A DNA stretch of 5,603 nucleotides from an uncultured Lachnospiraceae bacterium (GTDB lineage Bacteria; Bacillota; Clostridia; Lachnospirales; Lachnospiraceae): assembly GCA_902496125.1 (NCBI GenBank), contig CABUZU010000120.1:1-5603 (forward strand). Direction: 5' to 3'. Below, piece after piece: positions 1-5,187 of this stretch. The notes beneath the pieces were generated by a model that was not told where the DNA came from, did no database searches, and was given only the letters and a program-made list of their open reading frames with translations. Both the position numbers and the translations under genes were made by a program. Every line of letters begins with the position of its first letter. The stretch's first letter is position 1.

Positions 1-501
1 AAGTCTTGGAAGCGTAAAAATACAAGACTCTCCTACTGAGAAATAATGGTTTAGGTAAACTGCCATACCATTATTAGAAATATCCATGGTCTCGCCTGCT
101 TCTTTATCAATCTCTCCTTCTGAATTTAATACCCAAGTATCTTGCATATATTTTACTGGAAGTTCTACCTTCATACGAACATCGACACGATGAACCATTT
201 GTCTTTGTTCACTTACACGACGAACCTTCCAATAACGATGAATTCCTTCTTTAACAATATCATCGACATAACCTGCGATGATAAACTTCTCCTCTCCTTC
301 TCCATAACGGAAAAGAAATTTCTGGTTATCATCTGGAGTCAATGCCTTTCCTTGTGACATCGGAATTGATACTAAAAACGCAGACTCATCTAGTACTTTA
401 TTAAAAGTACTTACCATATTAAATTGCGGTTCTTGGTTTACTGGTACGTCAAATGCCAGCTGCATCTTTGTTCCATGTTTCACATTCAATGTTCTTGCCA
501 T
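1..501 (-). CDS. YcgR-like PilZ domain protein (C-terminus beyond window)
   Basis: Reading the minus strand from the ATG at 501 gives 167 uninterrupted codons that run off the left edge, so the C-terminus is missing. The start is supported by GGAG at 513-510, 8 nt upstream. Residues about 1-95 resemble the N-terminal YcgR domain (beta-rich, with phrases such as GTKMQLAF and FLFRYGEGEE). The PilZ domain begins near residue 98. The arginine switch motif, RRxxxR in the family, reads RQMVHR here (R100, Q101, R105), and the second motif DxSxxG is present as DISNNG (D140, S142, G145). Family knowledge: YcgR/PilZ proteins bind cyclic di-GMP through these two motifs and adjust flagellar motility or other surface processes in the cytoplasm. 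Odd point: the second arginine of the motif is glutamine. The true target is unknown, and no flagellar gene is visible nearby. Family assignment is fairly sure; function is inferred. Confidence 0.85.
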   Translation of the reverse strand, partial: MARTLNVKHGTKMQLAFDVPVNQEPQFNMVSTFNKVLDESAFLVSIPMSQGKALTPDDNQKFLFRYGEGEEKFIIAGYVDDIVKEGIHRYWKVRRVSEQRQMVHRVDVRMKVELPVKYMQDTWVLNSEGEIDKEAGETMDISNNGMAVYLNHYFSVGESCIFTLPRL

Positions 502-535
502 TGTTATTTCTCCATTTTATTACATATTTCGTTTA

Positions 536-564
536 ATTATAGCCTTAATATCTGACTTTTTCAA
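536..564 (-). promoter_or_regulatory. Sigma-A-like promoter of the PilZ gene
   Basis: On the minus strand, a -35 box TTGAAA (564-559) and a perfect -10 box TATAAT (541-536) are separated by 17 nt. The expected start of transcription is near 529, giving a leader of about 28 nt that contains the GGAG ribosome site. It is a prediction from consensus match and position only. Confidence 0.65.
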
Positions 565-625
565 CTATTATTTTACAGTTTTGACTTTTTTCGTTAAAAC
601 GCTATTTGTTTAACTAATTTATGTG

Positions 626-654
626 TTGATTTCCATTCAATTCTTTAGTATACT
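626..654 (+). promoter_or_regulatory. Sigma-A-like promoter of the NSS symporter gene
   Basis: A -35 box TTGATT (626-631) and a -10 box TATACT (649-654) are separated by 17 nt, with transcription expected to start near 661, shortly before the ribosome site at 675-678. It is divergent from the PilZ promoter; the two -35 boxes are about 60 bp apart. An imperfect GTTAAA/TTTAAC inverted repeat (593-598 and 609-614) lies just upstream and could be an operator, but that is speculative. A further TTGACT at 581-586 lacks a good -10 partner. Confidence 0.6.
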
Positions 655-686
655 AATGCTTTACAGTATTGAAAGGAGTTAATAAA

Positions 687-2159
687 ATGGAACGAGAAAA
701 ATTTGGCTCACGACTTGGCTTTATTCTAGTATCAGCTGGTTGTGCCGTGGGTCTTGGAAATGTATGGAAATTTCCTTATATGTGTGGTCAATATGGAGGA
801 GCTGCTTTTATTTTAATTTATCTAGTCTTCCTCTTTATTTTAGGATATCCAATTATTGTTTGTGAATTTTCAGTTGGACGTGGCAGTCAAAAAAGCTGTG
901 CGACTTCGTTTAAAATACTTGAACCTAAAGGAGGCCGTTGGCATTACTATGGCTACATGGGTATGGCTGGTAACTATCTCTTAATGATGTTTTATACTGT
1001 AGTTGCAGGATGGATGCTCTATTATTTTTATCGTTGTCTAACGGGTGAATTTACCAATACTGCTCTTAGTACAGCACAAGTTTCACAAAAGTTTGACGAT
1101 ATGCTTGCAAGCCCTAGTATATTAACACTTTTTATGATCATTACGGTTGTCTTAGCCTTTGGTATTTGTTCTTTAGGTGTACAAAAGGGTGTCGAAAAGA
1201 TTACAAAAATCATGATGATTTGTTTGCTTGCATTAATCGTTATATTAGCGATTCATTCTTGTATTCTTCCAAGTGCAAGCAAAGGTCTTAAATTTTACTT
1301 AATTCCAGATTTTTCTAAAATGATAGAAATGGGAATCGGAAATGTCGTGTTTGGTGCGATGTCACAGGCGTTCTTTACCTTAAGTATTGGTATGGGTTCA
1401 ATGGCCATTTTTGGTAGTTACTTAGATAAGAGTCGTTCATTAACTGGCGAATCTTTAAGCATTGCTATTTTAGATACTTTTGTAGCCCTTATGGCAGGTC
1501 TTATCATCATTCCAGCTTGCTTTTCTTTTGGAATTGAACCGGGTGCAGGACCTTCTCTAATTTTTATTACACTACCTAATATCTTTAATCAGATGACTGG
1601 CGGACAAATTTGGGGAACGCTATTCTTCCTCTTTTTATCCTTTGCAGCACTTTCTACGGTTATTGCTGTTTTTGAAAATATTATTTCCTTTGCTATCGAC
1701 CTATGGGGATGGTCTAGAAAAAAATCGGTTCTTTTTAATATCGTTGCCATTATCATCCTATCCATGCCTTGTGTATTAGGATACAATGTATTATCTAGTT
1801 TCCAACCATTAGGTGTTGGAACCAATATTATGGATTTAGAGGATTTTCTAATTTCTAGTAATGTACTTCCTCTTGGTTCATTAGTTTATGTTCTATTTTG
1901 TACGACAAAATACGGTTGGGGATGGAATAATTTTATTGAAGAAGCAAATGCTGGAGATGGACTTTCTTTTCCTAAGAACATCCGCTTCTATATGACTTAT
2001 ATTATTCCTGCTATCGTAGTTGTTATTTATCTAAAGGGATATTATGACTTATTTGCACCACAGGGACTTAAGTATTTAATTCCTTGGATGTGTATTGCAT
2101 TTGCATTTTTATTTGTTATCTTCTGGTTTGTATTTACGAAGAGTAAAAAAAATAAGTAG
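687..2159 (+). CDS. Sodium-dependent neurotransmitter/amino-acid symporter (NSS/SLC6 family)
   Basis: This gene encodes a 490-residue polytopic membrane protein that should use the sodium gradient to import an amino acid or related amine. The ATG at 687 is chosen because GGAG at 675-678 lies 8 nt upstream; an in-frame TTG at 669 has no ribosome site ahead of it. TM1 carries the family signature AVGLGNVWKFPY (20-31), which includes the unwound sodium- and substrate-binding turn of LeuT. TM6 has the matching FFTLSIGMG (229-237), and TM8 has FAALSTVIAVFE (319-330) with S323/T324 at the LeuT T354/S355 sodium-2 positions. Hydrophobic segments continue to about residue 484, consistent with 11-12 helices and the usual bacterial length. 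By hand alignment D263 in TM7 falls at LeuT N286. The substrate cannot be read from the sequence; tryptophan, tyrosine or other hydrophobic amino acids are common in bacterial members. It appears to be a single-gene transcript. Confidence 0.93.
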   Translation: MEREKFGSRLGFILVSAGCAVGLGNVWKFPYMCGQYGGAAFILIYLVFLFILGYPIIVCEFSVGRGSQKSCATSFKILEPKGGRWHYYGYMGMAGNYLLMMFYTVVAGWMLYYFYRCLTGEFTNTALSTAQVSQKFDDMLASPSILTLFMIITVVLAFGICSLGVQKGVEKITKIMMICLLALIVILAIHSCILPSASKGLKFYLIPDFSKMIEMGIGNVVFGAMSQAFFTLSIGMGSMAIFGSYLDKSRSLTGESLSIAILDTFVALMAGLIIIPACFSFGIEPGAGPSLIFITLPNIFNQMTGGQIWGTLFFLFLSFAALSTVIAVFENIISFAIDLWGWSRKKSVLFNIVAIIILSMPCVLGYNVLSSFQPLGVGTNIMDLEDFLISSNVLPLGSLVYVLFCTTKYGWGWNNFIEEANAGDGLSFPKNIRFYMTYIIPAIVVVIYLKGYYDLFAPQGLKYLIPWMCIAFAFLFVIFWFVFTKSKKNK

Positions 2160-2181
2160 GTCGCGGCCTACTTATTTTTTT
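2146..2181. terminator. Bidirectional intrinsic terminator between convergent genes
   Basis: An inverted repeat pairs 2146-2160 with 2167-2181 around a six-base loop (TCGCGG). Its GC-containing core is GTAGG/CCTAC and its outer part is A:T. On the plus strand the hairpin ends in seven T (2175-2181), and on the minus strand it ends in a comparable T run from the A tract at 2145-2152. It can therefore stop both the symporter transcript and the metal operon transcript. The symporter stop TAG (2157-2159) and the permease stop TAA (2174-2172) both lie within the stem. Confidence 0.88.
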
Positions 2182-3017
2182 AGCACTTTTCCAAGGATAC
2201 AGTTTATTAAAAAAATTCCAATATCAATCGTAACAATTGTTGCTCCTACTGGAGTAGAACATAGAATGGATACAACCATTCCAATAAAAGCTCCAATAAC
2301 GGAAAGAATTGCGGAATAAATCACAACTCCTTTAAAGCTATAAACCACTCTCATTGCCGATAAGGCAGGAAAGATGAGTAGTGCTGTAATTAATAACGAA
2401 CCTACTAGATTCATTGCAAGGACAATGATGATAGCAGTAAGAACGGCGATGGCCAAATTATAAATTTCAGCATTTTTTCCAGTTGCCTTCATAAAGTTTT
2501 CATCAAAGGTTACTGCAAAGATTCGATTGTAAAAGAGGCAGAAGAAAATGACAACTGCAATCGACATTACAATACAAAGAACCACCTCAGAACTTGTAAG
2601 AGTTAAAATGGATGTCGAACCAAAAAGAGTGGAACAAACATCTCCTGAAATATTGGCAGAGGTTGAAAAAAGATTCATTACTAAATATCCAATTGCTAAA
2701 GCTCCAACTGATAGCATAGCAATCGCAGAATCTCCTTTTAACTTGGTATTTTGCCCCGTGCGAAGGAGTAACACGGCTGCAAGTATAGTAACTGGCATAA
2801 TAAAAATCGTATCGTTTGATAATTTAAAAATCGTAGCAATTGCCATTGCTCCAAATGCTACATGGGATAATCCATCACCGATAAAGGAAAACCTTTTTAA
2901 TACAAGGGATACGCCAAATAAGGAAGAACATAGCGCAATCAATACCCCAACAATTAACGCATATCTTACAAATGGATAAGCCCAATAGTATTGTAATGTT
3001 TCTATTATATTATTCAT
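2172..3017 (-). CDS. znuB: Zinc/manganese ABC transporter permease, ABC-3 family (ZnuB-like)
   Basis: This 281-residue protein is the membrane channel of a metal importer. Several hydrophobic segments are clear, for example about 17-40, 50-65, 71-86, 98-117, 144-163, 186-219 and 231-273. ABC-3 landmarks occur in order: GDGLSHVAFG (47-56), GDSAIAMLSVGALAIG (95-110), a cytoplasmic coupling stretch FDENFMKATG (171-180), and VGSLLITALLIFPALSA (205-221). Length is normal for the family. The ATG at 3017 overlaps the end of the ATPase gene by 8 nt and has AGGTGG at 3033-3028, about 10 nt upstream, so translation is probably coupled. It is the last gene of the operon and ends within the shared terminator. 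ABC-3 permeases carry zinc, manganese or iron; zinc is favoured here by the Zur-like regulator at the head of the operon, but manganese is not excluded. Confidence 0.92.
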   Translation of the reverse strand: MNNIIETLQYYWAYPFVRYALIVGVLIALCSSLFGVSLVLKRFSFIGDGLSHVAFGAMAIATIFKLSNDTIFIMPVTILAAVLLLRTGQNTKLKGDSAIAMLSVGALAIGYLVMNLFSTSANISGDVCSTLFGSTSILTLTSSEVVLCIVMSIAVVIFFCLFYNRIFAVTFDENFMKATGKNAEIYNLAIAVLTAIIIVLAMNLVGSLLITALLIFPALSAMRVVYSFKGVVIYSAILSVIGAFIGMVVSILCSTPVGATIVTIDIGIFLINCILGKVLKK

Positions 3018-3699
3018 GACGCTCTAACCACCTATCTTTTTCTAAGTATTCTTGCTTCGTGCCAAAGAAGCTCTTTGTTTTATCCAAATGTAAAATATGA
3101 CTGGCATAAGAAATTGCTTGTAAATCATGAGAAACCATAATAACGGTAATTCCTGTCTTATTGAGTTCACTCAGTAATTCATAAAACTCCAAAGTTACCT
3201 TCGGATCTAGCCCGGTTACTGGTTCATCTAATAAAATGATTTTAGAAGTTGCGCAAAGTGCTCTTGCAAGTAAAGCTCTTTGTTGTTGCCCTCCTGATAG
3301 ATTTCTATAACATCTTTTTTTCAAATTCCAGATTCCAAGCTTCTCCATCTGTTTTTTTGCCATCTCTTTTTGAACCTTGCCATAAAAAGGATATCTACCA
3401 CAAGATGGTAGGGTTCCTGATAAGACAATCTCCCAAACCGTTGCTGGAAAATCCTTTTGTACAAGAGTTTGTTGAGGAAGATAGCCGATTTCATATGGCT
3501 TTAATCCATCACCCCGTTGTATTTCCCCAGATATTTTTTCTTGTAAATGAAGTAGGGTTTTCATCAGCGTGCTTTTGCCCGTCCCATTTTCTCCTACAAT
3601 ACAAAGGTAATCCCCTTTATTGACCTCAAAATTTAAATTTGATACAATCGCCTTGCCATCATAGCCAAGGGATAAATTTTTACACGTAATATATGCCAT
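3010..3699 (-). CDS. znuC: Zinc/manganese ABC transporter ATP-binding protein (ZnuC-like)
   Basis: This 229-residue cytoplasmic ATPase powers the importer together with the permease encoded next to it. All nucleotide-binding motifs are intact: Walker A GENGTGKST (36-44), Q-loop glutamine in YLPQQ (73-77), signature LSGGQQQR (134-141), Walker B IILLDEP (154-160), D-loop GLDP (163-166) and switch histidine H191. Length and the QQQR form of the signature fit metal-importing ATPases of the ZnuC/MntB/AdcC group. The ATG at 3699 follows the stop of the lipoprotein gene after a single base. AGGA at 3710-3707, 7 nt upstream, lies inside the end of that gene, which suggests coupled translation. The C-terminus ends soon after the H-loop region, without an extra regulatory domain. 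Metal identity is inferred from context. Confidence 0.93.
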   Translation of the reverse strand: MAYITCKNLSLGYDGKAIVSNLNFEVNKGDYLCIVGENGTGKSTLMKTLLHLQEKISGEIQRGDGLKPYEIGYLPQQTLVQKDFPATVWEIVLSGTLPSCGRYPFYGKVQKEMAKKQMEKLGIWNLKKRCYRNLSGGQQQRALLARALCATSKIILLDEPVTGLDPKVTLEFYELLSELNKTGITVIMVSHDLQAISYASHILHLDKTKSFFGTKQEYLEKDRWLERHE

Positions 3700-3700
3700 T

Positions 3701-4657
3701 TTAGTTTCCTTCTTCCAATGCCTCTTTTAATACTGTTAAATTTTCTTCCATTCCCTTTAAATACGTAAATCCATTTTCCATTTGTTCTGTCTTTACTGCC
3801 TGCATCGAATTAAGCTTTAAAATCTTTTGATTTTTACTCTTCGTATTCTCCTTAATCGTCTTTGCAATTTTTTCATCCGAACCATCAATTGCTAGAATAC
3901 TAGAAGCGTTAGTTTCATCCACCTTACTAGCTAAAAAGGTAATCGTCTCAAAGCTTGCCTCAGTCTCTGCACTACAACCGACAAACGCTGCATAATAATG
4001 AATCTGATAGTCATCTACTAGATATCGAAACGGAAAACGATCACCAACGATAATGGTGTCAAGCTTTGCATTTTTAACCATCTGTTCATACTGCTTATCT
4101 AAGTTTGACAATTTTTCTAAATAAGCCTTCGTATTATCCTGATAAATTTTTGCATTAGCACTATCTAATTTTTGAACTGCATCCGAAAGAACCGTAGTTA
4201 GGTGCATTGCATTTTTTAACGATAACCAAATATGTTCGTCATTTTCTGGTTCTTCTTCCTCTTCACCTTGCATTCCTTCTACCATTTCTTCCGTTTTAAT
4301 TCGATCCCCTAACGCATTCATTAGATTGATTGTTAGCATATCCTTATTGACGGCTTCCTTGATTGCATCTTTTGTCCAATTATCGGATTCTCCACCGATA
4401 TAGACAAATAAATCGGCAGAAGAGACCATCATCATATCCTTCGCAGTGGGCTGATAACTGTGCATATCCACGCCATTATCTAACAATAATGTTAATTGAA
4501 ACGATGAATTATCCTTTCCAAGAATCTGTTCAAGCCAGTTATATTGAGGATAGGTTGTACACACAATGCTTAGTTTCTCTGTCTTTACCTCTTGTATTCC
4601 ACATCCTGTAAGCAGTACCATCGCTATAATTAATAAAAAAATCTTAACCTTTCTCAT
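3701..4657 (-). CDS. znuA: Metal ABC transporter substrate-binding lipoprotein (ZnuA/AdcA-like)
   Basis: This 318-residue lipoprotein captures metal outside the membrane and passes it to the permease. A signal peptide with a lipobox LLTGC puts the lipidated cysteine at C19. The cluster A-I fold is indicated by TTYPQYNWLEQILG (34-47), VDMHSYQPT (63-71) with the first likely metal ligand H66, and DEHIWLSLKNA (140-150) with the second, H142. The segment before H142 is strongly acidic (run of glutamates 132-136), where many ZnuA proteins have a histidine-rich loop. The usual third histidine, in an HxAFxY-like motif, is not found; the equivalent stretch reads VGDRFPFRYLVDDY (204-217). D258 is a candidate fourth ligand. 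Start: ATG 4657 with AAGGA at 4670-4666, 8 nt upstream, overlapping the regulator gene by 14 nt. The family is secure; zinc is inferred from the operon, and manganese is an alternative. Confidence 0.92.
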   Translation of the reverse strand: MRKVKIFLLIIAMVLLTGCGIQEVKTEKLSIVCTTYPQYNWLEQILGKDNSSFQLTLLLDNGVDMHSYQPTAKDMMMVSSADLFVYIGGESDNWTKDAIKEAVNKDMLTINLMNALGDRIKTEEMVEGMQGEEEEEPENDEHIWLSLKNAMHLTTVLSDAVQKLDSANAKIYQDNTKAYLEKLSNLDKQYEQMVKNAKLDTIIVGDRFPFRYLVDDYQIHYYAAFVGCSAETEASFETITFLASKVDETNASSILAIDGSDEKIAKTIKENTKSKNQKILKLNSMQAVKTEQMENGFTYLKGMEENLTVLKEALEEGN

Positions 4658-5075
4658 CCCTATTATCCTTTAACTTTCTGCATTCTTTACAAATGCCACT
4701 TAGCGTAGAATCCTTACATTCTACTAAAAATCCATAGTCATCATAAAGCTTATTATAAATTTCTTCCATAAACTCAGAATCCATATGTTTAATCTTCCCA
4801 CATCGTTTACATTGAATGTGTAAATGTTCATCGCATTTTGATGATTCATCTAATAAACGATATTGATATATATCACTATTGGCAGTTTTAAACTTCGATA
4901 ACTTCTTTTCTAATACTAATTGTTCTAAGTTTCGATAAATGGTTGCCAAATTTGCTTTAATTTCCTTGTCTTCTAAGTATTGGTAAACATCATTTGCACA
5001 AAAACTTTTCTCATTTTGTAAATTGAGATATTCATCAATTGCTTTACCAATTTTAGTTTTATATCTTTTATGCAT
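4644..5075 (-). CDS. zur: Fur-family metalloregulator, probably Zur
   Basis: This 143-residue protein is a cytoplasmic, metal-dependent DNA-binding repressor. It has a winged-helix domain (about 1-75) with the recognition helix ANLATIYRNLEQL (41-53), then a dimerisation domain with two CxxC pairs (C89/C92 and C129/C132) that form the structural zinc site. C81, H84 and H86 in CDEHLHIQC are likely regulatory metal ligands. The start chosen is ATG 5075, preceded by GGGAGGG at 5085-5079 with a short 4-nt gap from GGAGG. An in-frame TTG at 5087 would put the ribosome site inside the gene. The family contains Fur, Zur, PerR and Mur; Zur is favoured because the gene leads an operon of ZnuA-, ZnuC- and ZnuB-like proteins and its promoter carries a Fur-type 7-1-7 box. 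It probably represses its own operon. The 14-nt overlap with the lipoprotein gene suggests translational coupling. Confidence 0.88.
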   Translation of the reverse strand: MHKRYKTKIGKAIDEYLNLQNEKSFCANDVYQYLEDKEIKANLATIYRNLEQLVLEKKLSKFKTANSDIYQYRLLDESSKCDEHLHIQCKRCGKIKHMDSEFMEEIYNKLYDDYGFLVECKDSTLSGICKECRKLKDNRDEKG

Positions 5076-5078
5076 ATG

Positions 5079-5085
5079 CCCTCCC
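5079..5085 (-). promoter_or_regulatory. Ribosome binding site that sets the regulator start
   Basis: GGGAGGG on the minus strand is nearly a perfect anti-16S match and lies only 4 nt (from GGAGG) before the ATG at 5075. This decides for that ATG and against the in-frame TTG at 5087, which has only operator sequence upstream. Confidence 0.75.
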
Positions 5086-5090
5086 AAATT

Positions 5091-5105
5091 TGCAAATCAT
5101 TTGCA
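5091..5105. promoter_or_regulatory. Fur-family (Zur-like) operator, proximal box
   Basis: TGCAAAT-C-ATTTGCA is a perfect 7-1-7 palindrome, the layout typical of Fur, Zur and PerR operators. It lies just downstream of the -10 element and about 3-17 nt after the expected transcription start, where a bound repressor would block the polymerase. That it is bound by the adjacent regulator is inferred from position and symmetry. Confidence 0.72.
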
Positions 5106-5114
5106 TTTTTTAAA

Positions 5115-5143
5115 ATTATAACAATAAAAATAAAAAAAGTCAA
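5115..5143 (-). promoter_or_regulatory. Sigma-A-like promoter of the metal-uptake operon
   Basis: On the minus strand a -35 box TTGACT (5143-5138) and a consensus -10 box TATAAT (5120-5115) are separated by exactly 17 nt. Expected transcription start is near 5108, giving a leader of about 33 nt before the ATG at 5075. The -35 box is part of the downstream arm of the malQ terminator hairpin, and the spacer is that terminator's T tract. Confidence 0.75.
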
Positions 5144-5179
5144 TCAAAATTGCAAATCGTTTGCAATTTTGATTGACTT
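5121..5179 (-). terminator. malQ: Intrinsic terminator of malQ, overlapping the operon promoter
   Basis: A perfect 20-bp inverted repeat pairs 5137-5156 with 5160-5179 around a three-base loop. On the minus strand it begins 8 nt after the malQ stop codon and is followed by a T-rich tract (5136-5121, interrupted by two A). The stem is long but AT-rich. On the plus strand no good T run follows, so it is directional for malQ. Its apex contains a Fur-type box, listed separately. Confidence 0.85.
5151..5165. promoter_or_regulatory. Fur-family (Zur-like) operator, distal box inside hairpin
   Basis: TGCAAAT-C-GTTTGCA matches the proximal box at 14 of 15 positions. It occupies the loop and upper stem of the malQ terminator, upstream of the operon's -35 box. 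Its centre (5158) is exactly 60 bp from the centre of the proximal box (5098). The close match to a box that must lie in a promoter argues that the shared sequence is not chance, but binding is not demonstrated. Confidence 0.55.
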
Positions 5180-5187
5180 GATTAATT

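Noticed and set aside
142..357. Plus-strand open frame opposite the PilZ gene
   Set aside because: The minus strand here encodes clear YcgR/PilZ motifs, and the plus frame shows no ribosome site or recognisable domain.
669..686. In-frame TTG at 669 as the symporter start
   Set aside because: The GGAG site at 675-678 would lie inside the gene, and the ATG at 687 has ideal spacing and gives the usual NSS N-terminus.
2093..2110. A TGCATTTGCAT-like stretch in the symporter gene as another metal-regulator box
   Set aside because: It lacks the 7-1-7 symmetry and lies within codons for a hydrophobic transmembrane helix far from a promoter.
2548..2979. Plus-strand open frame of 143 codons opposite the permease gene
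   Set aside because: It is antisense to a clear ABC-3 permease, has no ribosome site, and its translation resembles no protein family I recognise.
3249..3623. Plus-strand open frame of 124 codons opposite the ATPase gene
   Set aside because: It is antisense to an ATPase with all motifs intact and is best explained as a shadow frame.
5076..5087. In-frame TTG at 5087 as the regulator start
   Set aside because: It would encode the GGGAGGG ribosome site, and only operator sequence lies upstream. ATG 5075 gives a normal Fur-family N-terminus.
5137..5179. The long perfect inverted repeat as a mobile-element end or REP-type repeat
   Set aside because: It occurs once in the window, directly follows the malQ stop and is followed by a T tract, so a terminator explains it. 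No target duplication or transposase is present.
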